Shown: positions 1-9,083 of the stretch, in pieces
Layout: every line of letters starts with the position of its first letter
How positions within the stretch are numbered: the stretch's first letter is position 1
Assembly: GCA_963841045.1 (NCBI GenBank)
Contig: CAWJBD010000006.1
Coordinates: forward strand, 75,636-139,635
DNA: 64,000 bases
From: Aalborgiella sp963841045
Lineage (GTDB): Bacteria > Pseudomonadota > Gammaproteobacteria > Burkholderiales > Burkholderiaceae_C
Direction: 5' to 3'
Translations under genes and position numbers: made by a program
Notes under the pieces: generated by a model
The model's input: the letters and a program-made list of their open reading frames with translations, nothing else
The model's database searches: none
Told to the model about the DNA's origin: nothing

Positions 1-327
1 GGCGCGGTACTCACCTGGCACATCTTGCCAAGCATCTTCACCCAAGTGATCACCAAAATGAATTTTGCGATCTTTTTCAGCAGGATTTAAAAAGATGCCC
101 CAACGGTAGTCCGGCATTTTGACGTGTCCAAACTGTGCCCAACCTTGCGGATCAACGCTGATGGCGGTGCGCAGGTAAACGTCAAAATTTTGCGAATGAT
201 CAGGGCCCATGTCGCCCCACCATTGCAAATAATTGGGTTGCCATTGCTCCAACGCGCGCTGCAATGTGCGGTCTTCGCTCAAGTTAACGTTGTTGGGAAT
301 TTTTTCGCTGTAATTGATGCTTGTCAT
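1..327 (-). CDS. boxB: BoxB, benzoyl-CoA 2,3-epoxidase oxygenase subunit (N-terminal part)
   Basis: Only the first 109 residues are present; the gene runs off the left edge. The start (MTSINYSEKIPNN) and the following LSEDRTLQRALEQWQPNY segment match the very conserved beginning of BoxB as I know it. BoxB is the di-iron oxygenase that, with the reductase BoxA, converts benzoyl-CoA to 2,3-epoxybenzoyl-CoA in the cytoplasm. An AGGAG ribosome-binding site lies just before the ATG at 327. It follows boxC on the same strand with a 98-bp gap, so the operon order is boxC-boxB, with boxA expected beyond the edge. The di-iron ligands lie in the missing part and cannot be checked. Confidence 0.93.
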   Translation of the reverse strand, partial: MTSINYSEKIPNNVNLSEDRTLQRALEQWQPNYLQWWGDMGPDHSQNFDVYLRTAISVDPQGWAQFGHVKMPDYRWGIFLNPAEKDRKIHFGDHLGEDAWQDVPGEYRA

Positions 328-425
328 AATTATTAGCTCCTGATGTGAAAGTATCAGGATGCCGTGGAACTGGCTTTGCCAGGCACTGGCATCGTTGAGG
401 GAGGACCGAGGTCGACACGGTGGGT

Positions 426-2084
426 TCAAACTCGGTTCCAATCGAATACGGCTTTGTCACCTTTGCCATAAACCTTCAATGCACCTTTTTCACCAACTGC
501 GTTGGGACGCTGGAAAATCCAGTTTTGCCATGCTGTCAGTCGACCAAAAATGCGGGTGATCATGTTTTCTTGGCCGTTGAAACGCAAATTGGCTTCCAAG
601 CCAGTTAATGCATCGGGTGACATGGCCACGCGCTCTTCGATGGCGATACGCACTTCGTCGGCCCAATCAATATCGTCAGGGTTCGAAGTCACCAAGCCCA
701 ATGCAAATGCGGCATCTGCGTCCAGAGCTTGACCTGCTTTGGCGCGTACCGCTTCCAAAGCGGGTGCTTCGTCATAAAAACGGCGTGCCAAACGACTTTG
801 CTTTGTAGCCATGGGATAGATGCCAAAATTCACATCAGAAACGGTAATTTTGGGAGAGGCATTGTCATCATCAGGCAATATCAATTGGTAGCTTCGGTCA
901 CAGGCCAAGGCCAATTCAAGCAATGTGCCAGCGAAACATGAACCTGGCTCAATCAATGCAAACAAGCTGCGAGATGACACATCCAAACGGCTGAAGGTAC
1001 GGCGCAACAAACCAATGGTTTCGCGAACAAACCAATTATCTTTGTTCGCCAACATCACCGCGTCACTGGCCAATACAGCGGCTGCATCGCCTTGTGTTTT
1101 GATCAGCCAGATACCGATGTCCAATTCGTTGGTGCGCATCTGCAAGATGGCGTCTTCCAATTCGCGCGCCATTTGCAAAGGCCACCAGTTCACGCCTGCA
1201 GCCAATATAGCATCCACCGTTTGAGGCTGTGCGCCAGAAGGACCTTTGACTGTCAGCGTAGCGCTGCGTTTGGCACGGTCAATTTCAACTGTCACATAGC
1301 AATAACGCAAGGCATCCGCTTCTTTGGTTCTATTCAAGGGCGTTAAAACCACACCTTTGCCATCGGCAGGCCGATCGCTTTGTTCGGCCAATTGCATTGC
1401 ACGTTCTTGTACTTTTTGCGCAAAAACCGACGATTTGGCTATGTCATCCACCAAGCGCCAGTCTTTGGCTTTTTGACCACGCACGCCCTCTACACTGGTG
1501 CAAAACAAATCCGCTAAATCATGACGCACATGTCGCTTGTCTGTCACACGTGTCAAACCACCGGTTCCAGGCAAAACACCCAAAAGTGGCACTTCAGGTA
1601 GACTGACTGAGGACGAACGGTCATCAATCAAAATGATTTCATCACACGACAATGCCAGTTCGTAACCGCCACCGGCACAAGCGCCATTGACAGCCGCTAA
1701 AAACTTCAAACCACTGTATTGCGATGAGTCTTCTAAGCCATTGCGCGTTTCATTGGTGAATTTGCAAAAGTTCACTTTCCATGAATGGCTGCTAACGCCC
1801 AGCATGAAAATGTTGGCGCCGGAGCAAAACACTTTTTCTTTGGCGCTGGTCACCACCACGGTACGCACTTCAGGGTGCTCAAAGCGGATGCGATTGACCG
1901 CATCATTGAGCTCAATGTCTACGCCCAAGTCGTAACTGTTCAGTTTGAGCTTGTAGCCTGGACGCAAACCTGCGTTTTCATCAATGTCAACAGCGAGTGT
2001 CGCCACGGCACCATTGAAAGACAATTTCCAATGTTTGTAGGCAGATGGGTGGGTTTGGTATTCAACTTGCAGTGCTTCAGTCAT
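426..2084 (-). CDS. boxC: BoxC, 2,3-epoxybenzoyl-CoA dihydrolase (benzoyl-CoA-dihydrodiol lyase)
   Basis: 552 residues, the usual length for BoxC (about 555). It is a double crotonase-fold protein. The first half carries an oxyanion-hole type segment (SGANIFMLG, about residue 90) and an NGACAGGGYELALSCDE segment near residue 135, as in enoyl-CoA hydratases. The second half has a related CFAGTLLELALACDRS segment near residue 355. BoxC opens the ring of 2,3-epoxybenzoyl-CoA hydrolytically to 3,4-dehydroadipyl-CoA semialdehyde and formate. The ATG at 2084 follows a weak GGAGA site. A promoter with BoxR-type operators lies immediately upstream, and boxB follows. The frame is intact, unlike several neighbours. 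Confidence 0.95.
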   Translation of the reverse strand: MTEALQVEYQTHPSAYKHWKLSFNGAVATLAVDIDENAGLRPGYKLKLNSYDLGVDIELNDAVNRIRFEHPEVRTVVVTSAKEKVFCSGANIFMLGVSSHSWKVNFCKFTNETRNGLEDSSQYSGLKFLAAVNGACAGGGYELALSCDEIILIDDRSSSVSLPEVPLLGVLPGTGGLTRVTDKRHVRHDLADLFCTSVEGVRGQKAKDWRLVDDIAKSSVFAQKVQERAMQLAEQSDRPADGKGVVLTPLNRTKEADALRYCYVTVEIDRAKRSATLTVKGPSGAQPQTVDAILAAGVNWWPLQMARELEDAILQMRTNELDIGIWLIKTQGDAAAVLASDAVMLANKDNWFVRETIGLLRRTFSRLDVSSRSLFALIEPGSCFAGTLLELALACDRSYQLILPDDDNASPKITVSDVNFGIYPMATKQSRLARRFYDEAPALEAVRAKAGQALDADAAFALGLVTSNPDDIDWADEVRIAIEERVAMSPDALTGLEANLRFNGQENMITRIFGRLTAWQNWIFQRPNAVGEKGALKVYGKGDKAVFDWNRV

Positions 2085-2100
2085 TCAATATCTCCATTTA

Positions 2101-2114
2101 TGCATAATAGTGCT
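2101..2114. promoter_or_regulatory. imperfect BoxR-type operator (TGCA-N6-TGCT) upstream of boxC
   Basis: TGCA-TAATAG-TGCT, 17 bp upstream of the boxC start. The identical 14-mer recurs at 16362-16375 before the LIV binding-protein gene, and a near copy lies at 3202-3215 at the start of boxR. Recurrence at three aromatic-pathway genes is the main support. Confidence 0.6.
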
Positions 2115-2129
2115 TAATTGCAATATAAC

Positions 2130-2160
2130 TGCATCATACTGCATATTTTTGAACTTGCAA
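2130..2160 (-). promoter_or_regulatory. boxC promoter with BoxR/BzdR-type operator over the -10 box
   Basis: On the minus strand a -35 like TTGCAA (2160-2155), a 16-bp spacer and a -10 like TATGAT (2138-2133) precede boxC. TGCA-GTATGA-TGCA (2143-2130) overlaps the -10 box. The TGCA-N6-TGCA arrangement is the operator described for the BoxR/BzdR repressor family. A second imperfect copy, TGCA-TAATAG-TGCT, lies at 2101-2114, between promoter and gene. Isolated TGCA words also occur at 2119 and 2156. The placement fits repression relieved by benzoyl-CoA. The promoter is inferred from sequence only. Confidence 0.65.
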
Positions 2161-2237
2161 GTACTTTATTCAAATTATTTGTCTATGCCCTGAAATTGAA
2201 CCAAAATTGATGAAAATTTGAAGCGGTAGCAACCAAA

Positions 2238-2288
2238 ATGCTATGTTTTTAATAGCATACTAGGCAATAAATACGCCGGCTACAGCCT
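2238..2288 (-). repeat. palindromic repeat copy 1 (intergenic)
   Basis: ATGCTAT and ATAGCAT form an imperfect stem around a T-rich loop, followed by the conserved arm AGGCAATAAATACGCCGGC and TACAGCCT. It is a member of the 13-copy family described in the findings. It lies between boxR (convergent end at 2331) and the boxC promoter region. The rest of the 246-bp gap holds the boxC promoter; no gene is seen. Confidence 0.85.
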
Positions 2289-2330
2289 GATTTTCCATAT
2301 ATTTTGCTGAGAAAGTGTGCTGCGCACCGG

Positions 2331-3221
2331 TTATGACTCGGTTGTTATCCCCAACATTTTTCTAATTTGCGCATTCAACAAAGCAAAAGTGGCATCCCTG
2401 TCTTGTGCGCTGGTGTTGATGGTGATGTCTGCTTTGGCATAAAAGGCTGAACGGCCTTTTAAAATTTGTTGCAAATCGTCCATGGCTTCTTTGCTGTTCG
2501 CCATAGGGCGCATATCACCTTGGGCCACCACGCGTTGCATGTGGTCTTCGGCATCGGCTTGCAGCCACACCGTGGTGCAGTGAGCCAACAGCAAGTTAAA
2601 AGTTGCAGGGTCAGATATCAATCCACCGGGTGTGGCAATGACGGCTTCGGGATAAATTTGAATGGCTTCTTCAAGAGCGCGACGTTCATAGCGTCGGTAT
2701 GCGCTCATGCCATAAAGGGCTTGAATTTCAGAAATATTGCAGCCAGCAAATTTCTCAATTTCGCGACTGAGTTCTACAAATGGAAAGCTCAATTCATCTG
2801 CTAGCATTTGGCCTAATGTGGATTTACCCGCTCCGCGTAAACCAATCAATGCCACACGCGTACTGCGCGAGGCATTGCCGCCACCTGTACCCAGCAATTC
2901 TCCCACGGCCACCCGTACACGGCGCAACGTGGCGTCGTCTTTATGCTCCAGCAGCTCGCGCAACATCAGCCAATCCGGGTTGCTGGTGGTGATATCGCCC
3001 AGTAATTCTGCCAATGTACATTGCAATGCCTGCGACACTTGCAGCAGCACCAAAATGGACGCATTACCTGTGCCATATTCCAGATTGGCCAAATGGCGTT
3101 CTGAAACGTCGGCAGCGATCGAGAGTGCTTTGCGCGTGAGCCCACGCCGTGAACGCAATTCACGAACTCGCTCACCCAAAGATTTCAAAAATTCATTTTT
3201 ATGCAATATAGTGCTTGACAT
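2331..3221 (-). CDS. boxR: BoxR, benzoyl-CoA-responsive transcriptional regulator (HTH plus shikimate-kinase-like domain)
   Basis: 296 residues with the BzdR/BoxR architecture. Residues about 14-72 form an XRE-type helix-turn-helix (RVRELRSRRGLTRKALS, then SERHLANLEYG). After a short linker comes a shikimate-kinase-like effector domain with a Walker A loop GLRGAGKST at residues 127-135. In this family the C-terminal domain senses benzoyl-CoA and the protein represses the box genes. It lies between boxC (same strand) and divergent boxD. An operator-like TGCA-N6-TGCT sits inside its first codons (3202-3215), which suggests autoregulation. The ATG at 3221 is chosen because the HTH needs the whole N-terminus. 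The frame is intact. Confidence 0.93.
   Translation of the reverse strand: MSSTILHKNEFLKSLGERVRELRSRRGLTRKALSIAADVSERHLANLEYGTGNASILVLLQVSQALQCTLAELLGDITTSNPDWLMLRELLEHKDDATLRRVRVAVGELLGTGGGNASRSTRVALIGLRGAGKSTLGQMLADELSFPFVELSREIEKFAGCNISEIQALYGMSAYRRYERRALEEAIQIYPEAVIATPGGLISDPATFNLLLAHCTTVWLQADAEDHMQRVVAQGDMRPMANSKEAMDDLQQILKGRSAFYAKADITINTSAQDRDATFALLNAQIRKMLGITTES
3202..3215. promoter_or_regulatory. BoxR-type operator inside the 5' end of boxR
   Basis: TGCA-ATATAG-TGCT lies at codons 3-7 of boxR. The spacing and half-sites match those at 2101-2114 and 16362-16375. A repressor bound here could block transcription of its own gene. This is inference from motif and position. Confidence 0.5.
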
Positions 3222-3295
3222 GATGATTTTTAGGTAATAAAGTCCTTAGCTGCACAATAATACATATTAACGCAAAATAATTGTCAAAAACCATC

Positions 3296-3317
3296 AAGTA
3301 TCAATATTTTGATACTT
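3296..3317. promoter_or_regulatory. perfect 22-bp inverted repeat before boxD
   Basis: AAGTATCAA-TATT-TTGATACTT has two perfect 9-bp arms and a 4-nt centre, ending 18 bp before the boxD ATG (3336). It could be an operator for an unidentified regulator or a hairpin in the boxD leader. It does not contain the TGCA half-sites of BoxR. Confidence 0.5.
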
Positions 3318-3335
3318 ATCAACATAGAACCAATA

Positions 3336-4908
3336 ATGAGCGAATTACTACCCAATTTCATCAGCGGCCAATGGCAAAACGGCACTGGCAGCGGCACGGC
3401 CTTGTTTGATCCTGTCTTAGGTACCGAGTTAGTCCGGGTTGATGCCACTGGTCTGGATCTCAAAGCTGGTTTCGATTTTGCTCGCGAGCAAGGGGGTAAG
3501 GCATTGCGCGCCCTCACCTATCGCCAACGCGCTGGCATGTTGGCCGCTGCCGTCAAGGTTTTGCAGGCCAATCGGGATGCTTATTACGATATTGCTACCG
3601 CCAACAGTGGCACAGTTAAAAACGACACAGCGGTGGACGTTGACGGTGGCATTTATACCCTGGGAACCTACGCCAAAATGGGTGAGTCTTTGGGCGACCA
3701 GCACTTCATGCTGGATGGCGAGGCGGCACGTTTGGGCAAAGACCCCCTGTTTCAATCGCAACATGTGCTGACGCCCACGCGCGGTGTGGCATTGTTCATC
3801 AATGCCTTTAATTTCCCCAGCTGGGGCTTGTGGGAAAAAGCAGCGCCTGCTCTGTTGTCGGGTGTACCCGTCATTGTTAAACCCGCAACTGCAACAGCAT
3901 GGCTGACACAGCGCATGGTCAAAGATGTGGTTGATGCTGGCATTTTTCCGCTGGGTGCACTGTCCGTGGTGTGTGGCAGTTCAGCAGGTTTGATGGATGC
4001 CCTGCAGCCTTTTGACGTGGTGTCATTCACTGGCTCGGCTGAGACAGCGGCTGTGATTCGCTCACATCCCGCTGTGGTACAAAAATCGGTGCGCGTGAAC
4101 ATTGAAGCAGACAGTGTGAACTCTGCCCTGTTGTTGCCCGACGCAATACCTGGCAGCGAAGCATTTGATTTGTTTGCCAAAGAGGTGGCGCGTGAAATGA
4201 CAGTGAAATCAGGCCAAAAATGCACTGCCATACGCCGCGCATTGGTACCCGAGGCGCATTACCAAGCAGCCGCAGCCGCCATTCAAGCAAGATTGGCAAA
4301 AACCGTTGTGGGCAACCCACGCAATGAATCGGTGCGCATGGGCGCATTGGTCAACCGCGCACAACTCCATACCGTGCAAGAGGGGTTGCAGTACCTCAAA
4401 ACCCAAACCGAGGTATTGCATGATGGGACGACGCAAACACTGGTCGATGCCGACCCAGCCCTTGCTTGCTGCGTGGGTCCAACCTTATTGGGAACGAGAA
4501 GCGCACAAGGCAGTGACGATGCCGATCGCGTTCATGACACCGAAGTGTTTGGCCCGTGTCGCAACGCTGGTCGCATACCGCGACACGGCGCACGCTTTGT
4601 CATTGATTCGACGCGGCCAAGGCTCGCTGGTTTGCTCTTTGTATGGCAGTGATGCCAAAGCATTGGCAGATATCGCAATGGAATTGGCGGACAGTCATGG
4701 GCGCGTGCACGTGATTTCACCAGATGTCGCCGCGTTGCAAACGGGTCACGGCAATGTGATGCCGCAATCATTACACGGTGGCCCTGGTCGTGCCGGTGGT
4801 GGTGAAGAGTTGGGTGGAATTCGTGCCCTGAACTTTTACCATCGCCGCAGCGCGGTACAAGCCAGCACCAGCGTTTTAAACGCAATGAGCCCCAGCACGA
4901 GCGCTTAA
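3336..4908 (+). CDS. boxD: BoxD, 3,4-dehydroadipyl-CoA semialdehyde dehydrogenase (one frameshift)
   Basis: An aldehyde dehydrogenase of about 523 residues when its two frames are joined. The first frame (3336 to about 4557) contains FINAFNFPSWGLWEKAAPAL, typical of the BoxD/PaaZ group, the FTGSAETA segment, and GQKCTA with the catalytic cysteine. Near 4557 one extra base shifts the frame, and VATLVAYRDTAHAL continues the protein to the stop at 4908. The enzyme oxidises the semialdehyde made by BoxC to 3,4-dehydroadipyl-CoA. The ATG at 3336 is chosen over 3309 because MSELLPNFISG is the usual start. It is divergent from boxR and 29 bp upstream of the CoA ligase. The shift is more likely a sequence error than a real mutation, as both parts are fully conserved. 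Confidence 0.9.
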
Positions 4909-4937
4909 TTTTTTAGCCCAATTTTCAAGGTAATGCG

Positions 4938-6519
4938 ATGACCCAATCCAACCAAACGCCTGTCAATGGCGAACACTTCAATTTTGCGCAACACCTGATT
5001 GACATCAACACCAATCGCCCACAAAAAATTGCGTTCATAGACGAAAAAGGAACGCTGTCATACAGCGAATTGTTTAACAAGGTGCGTCGCATGGCGAGCG
5101 CTTTGCAAGCCTTGGGCGTACGCCGTGAAGAACGTGTGTTGCTACTGATGCACGACTGCAATGATTGGCCTGTCAGCTTTTTAGGTGCCATGTATGCTGG
5201 TATCGTCCCGGTTGCAGTCAATACATTATTGAGTGCCGATGATTACCACTACATGTTGAAACACAGCCGTGCACAAGTGGCATTGGTGTCACAAGCTTTG
5301 TTACCCACTTTGCTTGCTGCTATGGCAAAGGGTGAGCATGAAATTAAAACGATAGTTGTGTCAAATCCTGATGCTAATTTGCCCGCAAACGCTGTGTCAC
5401 TGAATGTTTTATTGGAACAGCATACCCCCGCGCCACTAGCTGCCAATACCCAAGGCAACGACCCTGGTTTTTGGTTGTACTCATCCGGCTCTACGGGCAA
5501 ACCTAAAGGAACATTACACACCCATGCCAACCCTTACTGGACAGCTGAGCTGTACGGGAAAGGTGTGTTGGGAATCACTGAAAAAGATGTGTGTTTTTCA
5601 GCAGCCAAATTATTTTTTGCGTATGGCTTGGGCAATGCTTTAAGTTTCCCTTTGAGCGTAGGCGCTACGGTTGTCTTGATGGCTGAACGCCCCACTCCTG
5701 ATGCCGTTTTCAAACGTTGGACTGACAGTCGTCCAGGCCACCAACCCACGATATTCTTTGGTGCTCCAACGGGTTTTGCAGGCATGTTGGCATCACCCAA
5801 TTTGCCAGCACAATCAGCCATCACACTGCGCATGTGCTCTTCTGCAGGCGAAGCCTTGCCAGCAGAAATAGGCGAGAAATTCAAACGTCAATTTAATATT
5901 GACATCATTGACGGTATCGGTTCAACAGAAATGTTGCACATTTACCTCTCCAACCAGCCTGGCAAAGTACGCTATGGCACAACAGGTTGGCCTGTCGCCA
6001 GGTTATGACATAGAGCTACGCGGGGATGATGGCCAGCCTGTACCCGATGGCGAAACCGGCGATTTGTACATCAAAGGACCCAGCGCCGCTTTGCTGTATT
6101 GGGGCAACCGCGAAAAATCAAACGAAACATTTCAAGGTGCTTGGACCAAAAGTGGCGACAAATATGTGCGCAACGCTGATGGTACCTACACTTACTCTGG
6201 ACGCTCTGACGACATGCTCAAGGTCAGTGGTATTTATGTGTCACCCTTTGAAGTGGAATCCACGCTGATACAACATGAAGCCGTGTTAGAAGCTGCTGTC
6301 ATTGGGGTGACAGATGATGAAGGACTCACCAAAACCAAAGCCTATGTCGTACTTAAATCGGGGCAAACGGCCACCGATGCAGAACTAAAAGCCTTTGTGA
6401 AAGACAGATTGGCACCGTTCAAATACCCGCGTGTGATTGAATTCATTGCTGAGTTGCCCAAAACAGCCACAGGCAAAATTCAGCGCTTCAAGTTGCGTGA
6501 CAGCGAAGCCAACAAATAA
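4938..6519 (+). CDS. bclA: benzoate-CoA ligase (one frameshift)
   Basis: An AMP-forming acyl-CoA synthetase of about 526 residues, the family length. The AMP-binding loop YSSGSTGKPKGTLHTH starts near residue 176, IIDGIGSTEMLHIYLSN near 320 is typical of benzoate-CoA ligases, and the C-terminal domain has YSGRSDDMLKVSGIYVSPFEVE and the catalytic lysine in PKTATGKIQRFKL. Near 5997 one extra base ends the first frame at 6008; the continuing frame resumes with PGYDIELRGDDG. The enzyme activates benzoate to benzoyl-CoA, the first step of the pathway. It sits directly after boxD and before the hydrolase, in one transcription unit. Confidence 0.92.
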
Positions 6520-6523
6520 TCAA

Positions 6524-7339
6524 GTGCAAACAAGACAATTTGCGAGCGTAGACTGGTGTGGCAACGCCATTCGCATTGAATACCAATGGGTGGGTAGTGC
6601 AGACATCAGCAAACCATTGATTGTTTTCCTGCATGAAGGCTTAGGTTCTGTCGCCATGTGGAGAGATTTTCCACATCAACTTTGCATAGCAACCAACTGC
6701 CGTGGTTTGGTTTATTCGCGCCCAGGCTATGGAAAATCAAGCCCCCGCAACAGCGACGATCATTGGCAAGTGGACTTCATGCACCGCCAGGCATTTGAGG
6801 TATTGCCATCCTTATTCAGAGTGCTGAACATAGACACCGAAAAGCAAAAACCCTGGCTATTTGGACACAGCGATGGTGGCTCGATTGCTCTGCTTTTTGC
6901 AGCAAAGTATGTCCAAGATACTTCTGGTTGCATCGTATTGGCACCACATATATTTGTAGAAGAAGTGACCGTGCGCAGCATTGAAAAAGCGAAGCTGACT
7001 TATGAGACAACCGATTTGCGTCAAAAATTAGCTCGATTCCACGACGATGCCGATTCCGCTTTTTGGGGTTGGAATGAGATTTGGTTGAAACCCCAATTTC
7101 GCTTTTGGAACTTGAAAGAAGCCATCAAAACCATTACTTGCCCGATATTGGCGATTCAAGGTACGGATGATGAATATGGCAGTATGGAACAAATTCACGG
7201 CATCAAACGCGTGGTGCAGCAAACACAGTTGTTAGAGTTGGCTGCTTGCGGTCATTCGCCACACAAAGATCAAAGTATTCAAGTTATAGATGCAGTGGTC
7301 TCATTCATGGCGCTGAATCCGCAAAACCCAAACCTGTGA
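6524..7339 (+). CDS. alpha/beta-fold hydrolase of the box cluster
   Basis: About 271 residues from the GTG at 6524, which lies 4 bp after the ligase stop; an upstream in-frame ATG would overlap the ligase deeply. Visible features are the strand-oxyanion segment LIVFLHEGLGSVAMW, the nucleophile elbow FGHSDGGS (serine), the acid region IQGTDDEYG and the histidine in ACGHSPHKDQ. Alpha/beta hydrolases of this kind recur in box clusters, but I do not know a proven role; a lactone or CoA-ester side product is a possible substrate. Its 3' end overlaps the convergent thioesterase gene by 35 bp. Confidence 0.8.
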   Translation: MQTRQFASVDWCGNAIRIEYQWVGSADISKPLIVFLHEGLGSVAMWRDFPHQLCIATNCRGLVYSRPGYGKSSPRNSDDHWQVDFMHRQAFEVLPSLFRVLNIDTEKQKPWLFGHSDGGSIALLFAAKYVQDTSGCIVLAPHIFVEEVTVRSIEKAKLTYETTDLRQKLARFHDDADSAFWGWNEIWLKPQFRFWNLKEAIKTITCPILAIQGTDDEYGSMEQIHGIKRVVQQTQLLELAACGHSPHKDQSIQVIDAVVSFMALNPQNPNL

Positions 7340-7748
7340 TGGCTGCACGAAAGTCATCTGGAATATCAATGGCCTGATGGGTCACTAGCGATGTGGTGAC
7401 CAGAGTTTGCTTGGCTTCCATGCGCAGTTGGCCATCTACCGCACTCACACATTGCATCAATAATCGCATCGATTTACCACCCAATTTTTCAACTTTGAGC
7501 TGCAACAAAACTTTGTCACCCATTTTGCTAATGGCACGAAAGCTCGCTTCCAAATGCACCATGGGCAGACCAATTTGTCTGGTCATGATCATTTGTTGAT
7601 ACGAGATGTTCAAGCCTTCCGTGAACCAATCTTCTACCAAACCATTGAACATGACGAAATACTGTGGGTAAAACACAATGCCTGCAGGATCGCAATCTGA
7701 AAAGCGTATGGTGCGTTCGCGTGAAAAAGTGACTGTTGATGTTTGCAT
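7305..7748 (-). CDS. 4-hydroxybenzoyl-CoA thioesterase family protein
   Basis: 147 residues from the ATG at 7748 (MQTSTVTFSRERTIRF); the longer frame to 7814 has no family support. A single hotdog domain with the signature SDCDPAGIVFYPQYF, where the aspartate is the catalytic residue in Pseudomonas-type 4-HBT enzymes. It probably hydrolyses an aromatic or ring-derived acyl-CoA and may free trapped CoA. It lies between the box genes and glutaryl-CoA dehydrogenase, divergent from the latter. The exact substrate cannot be told. Confidence 0.82.
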   Translation of the reverse strand: MQTSTVTFSRERTIRFSDCDPAGIVFYPQYFVMFNGLVEDWFTEGLNISYQQMIMTRQIGLPMVHLEASFRAISKMGDKVLLQLKVEKLGGKSMRLLMQCVSAVDGQLRMEAKQTLVTTSLVTHQAIDIPDDFRAAITGLGFADSAP

Positions 7749-7867
7749 ATTCCTATGAGTATATCTAACGAGAATGGTACAAAGCGTTAAGCTATTCAAA
7801 TTTTCTGATCTCAAACAGACGCGCTATACTACGCATACAAATACTTTAAGCTTAAACTAATTACCCT

Positions 7868-9052
7868 ATGAAAACATCGCAAAAAACATCATTTCAATGG
7901 GATGACCCATTGCTGTTAAACCAACAACTCAGCGAAGATGAGCGCATGGTGCGTGAATCTGCTGCCGCTTACTGTCAAGAAAAATTAGGCACACGCGTTG
8001 TTGACGCTTTTCGAAACGAAACAACCGATGTCAACATCTTCAAAGAAATGGGCGCACTGGGTTTGCTAGGCACCATGATTCCTGAAGCTTATGGCGGTGC
8101 AGGATTGAATTATGTGTGCTATGGTTTGGCCGCACGAGAGGTTGAACGTGTCGATTCAGGCTACCGCTCCATGATGAGTGTACAAACATCTTTGGTGATG
8201 GTGCCGATTTACGAATTTGGCAACGAAGCCACCAAACAAAAATACTTACCAAAATTAGCCAGTGGCGAATGGATTGGTTGCTTTGGTTTGACCGAGCCCG
8301 ATCATGGATCAGACCCGGGCAGCATGGTCACACGTGCCAAATCCGTGCCTGGCGGTTACAGCATCTCTGGCGCAAAAATGTGGATCACCAACAGCCCTAT
8401 TGCCGACGTGTTTGTCGTCTGGGCCAAAGACGATGCGGGTTCGATTCGTGGCTTCGTGCTCGAAAAAGGATTCAAGGGTTTAAGTGCGCCCAAAATTCAA
8501 GGCAAGGTAGGCTTAAAAACCAGCATCACAGGCGAAATCGTTTTGGACAATGTATTTTGTCCTGAAGAAAATGCCTTCCCCGAAGTACGTGGTCTAAAAG
8601 GACCGTTCACTTGTTTGAACAGTGCACGCTATGGCATCGCATGGGGTGCTCTTGGAGCTGCGGAAGATTGCTGGCATCGCGCCCGTCAATACACGCTTGA
8701 CCGCAAACAATTTGGCAAACCATTGGCAGCCAATCAGCTGATTCAAAAAAAATTAGCCGACATGCAAACAGAAATTACCCTGGGATTACAAGGCTGCTTG
8801 CGCTTAGGACGCATGAAGGATGATGGAACAGCGTCGGTCGAAATCACATCCATCATGAAACGCAATTCATGTGGCAAAGCATTGGACATTGCCCGCACCG
8901 CGCGCGACATGATGGGTGGCAACGGAATATCTGACGAGTTTGGTGTGGCACGCCATTTGGTGAACCTGGAGGTGGTCAACACCTATGAAGGCACACACGA
9001 CATCCATGCCTTGATTTTGGGCCGCGCGATGACGGGGATTGCGGCTTTTTAG
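7868..9052 (+). CDS. gcdH: glutaryl-CoA dehydrogenase
   Basis: 394 residues, full length. Acyl-CoA dehydrogenase fold with GLTEPDHGSDPGSM and KMWITNSPIADVFVVWAK (glutaryl-CoA dehydrogenase type), SARYGIAWGALGAAEDCW, the ARDMMGGNGI flavin segment and the catalytic glutamate in NTYEGTHDIHALILGRA near residue 377. The enzyme decarboxylates glutaryl-CoA to crotonyl-CoA with FAD, passing electrons to ETF. Its presence beside aromatic CoA pathways is common in Burkholderiales and would channel ring-cleavage products to acetyl-CoA. The frame is intact. Confidence 0.95.
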   Translation: MKTSQKTSFQWDDPLLLNQQLSEDERMVRESAAAYCQEKLGTRVVDAFRNETTDVNIFKEMGALGLLGTMIPEAYGGAGLNYVCYGLAAREVERVDSGYRSMMSVQTSLVMVPIYEFGNEATKQKYLPKLASGEWIGCFGLTEPDHGSDPGSMVTRAKSVPGGYSISGAKMWITNSPIADVFVVWAKDDAGSIRGFVLEKGFKGLSAPKIQGKVGLKTSITGEIVLDNVFCPEENAFPEVRGLKGPFTCLNSARYGIAWGALGAAEDCWHRARQYTLDRKQFGKPLAANQLIQKKLADMQTEITLGLQGCLRLGRMKDDGTASVEITSIMKRNSCGKALDIARTARDMMGGNGISDEFGVARHLVNLEVVNTYEGTHDIHALILGRAMTGIAAF

Positions 9053-9083
9053 ACCTTTTTAGACAGTGACTAAACTGATTTGT

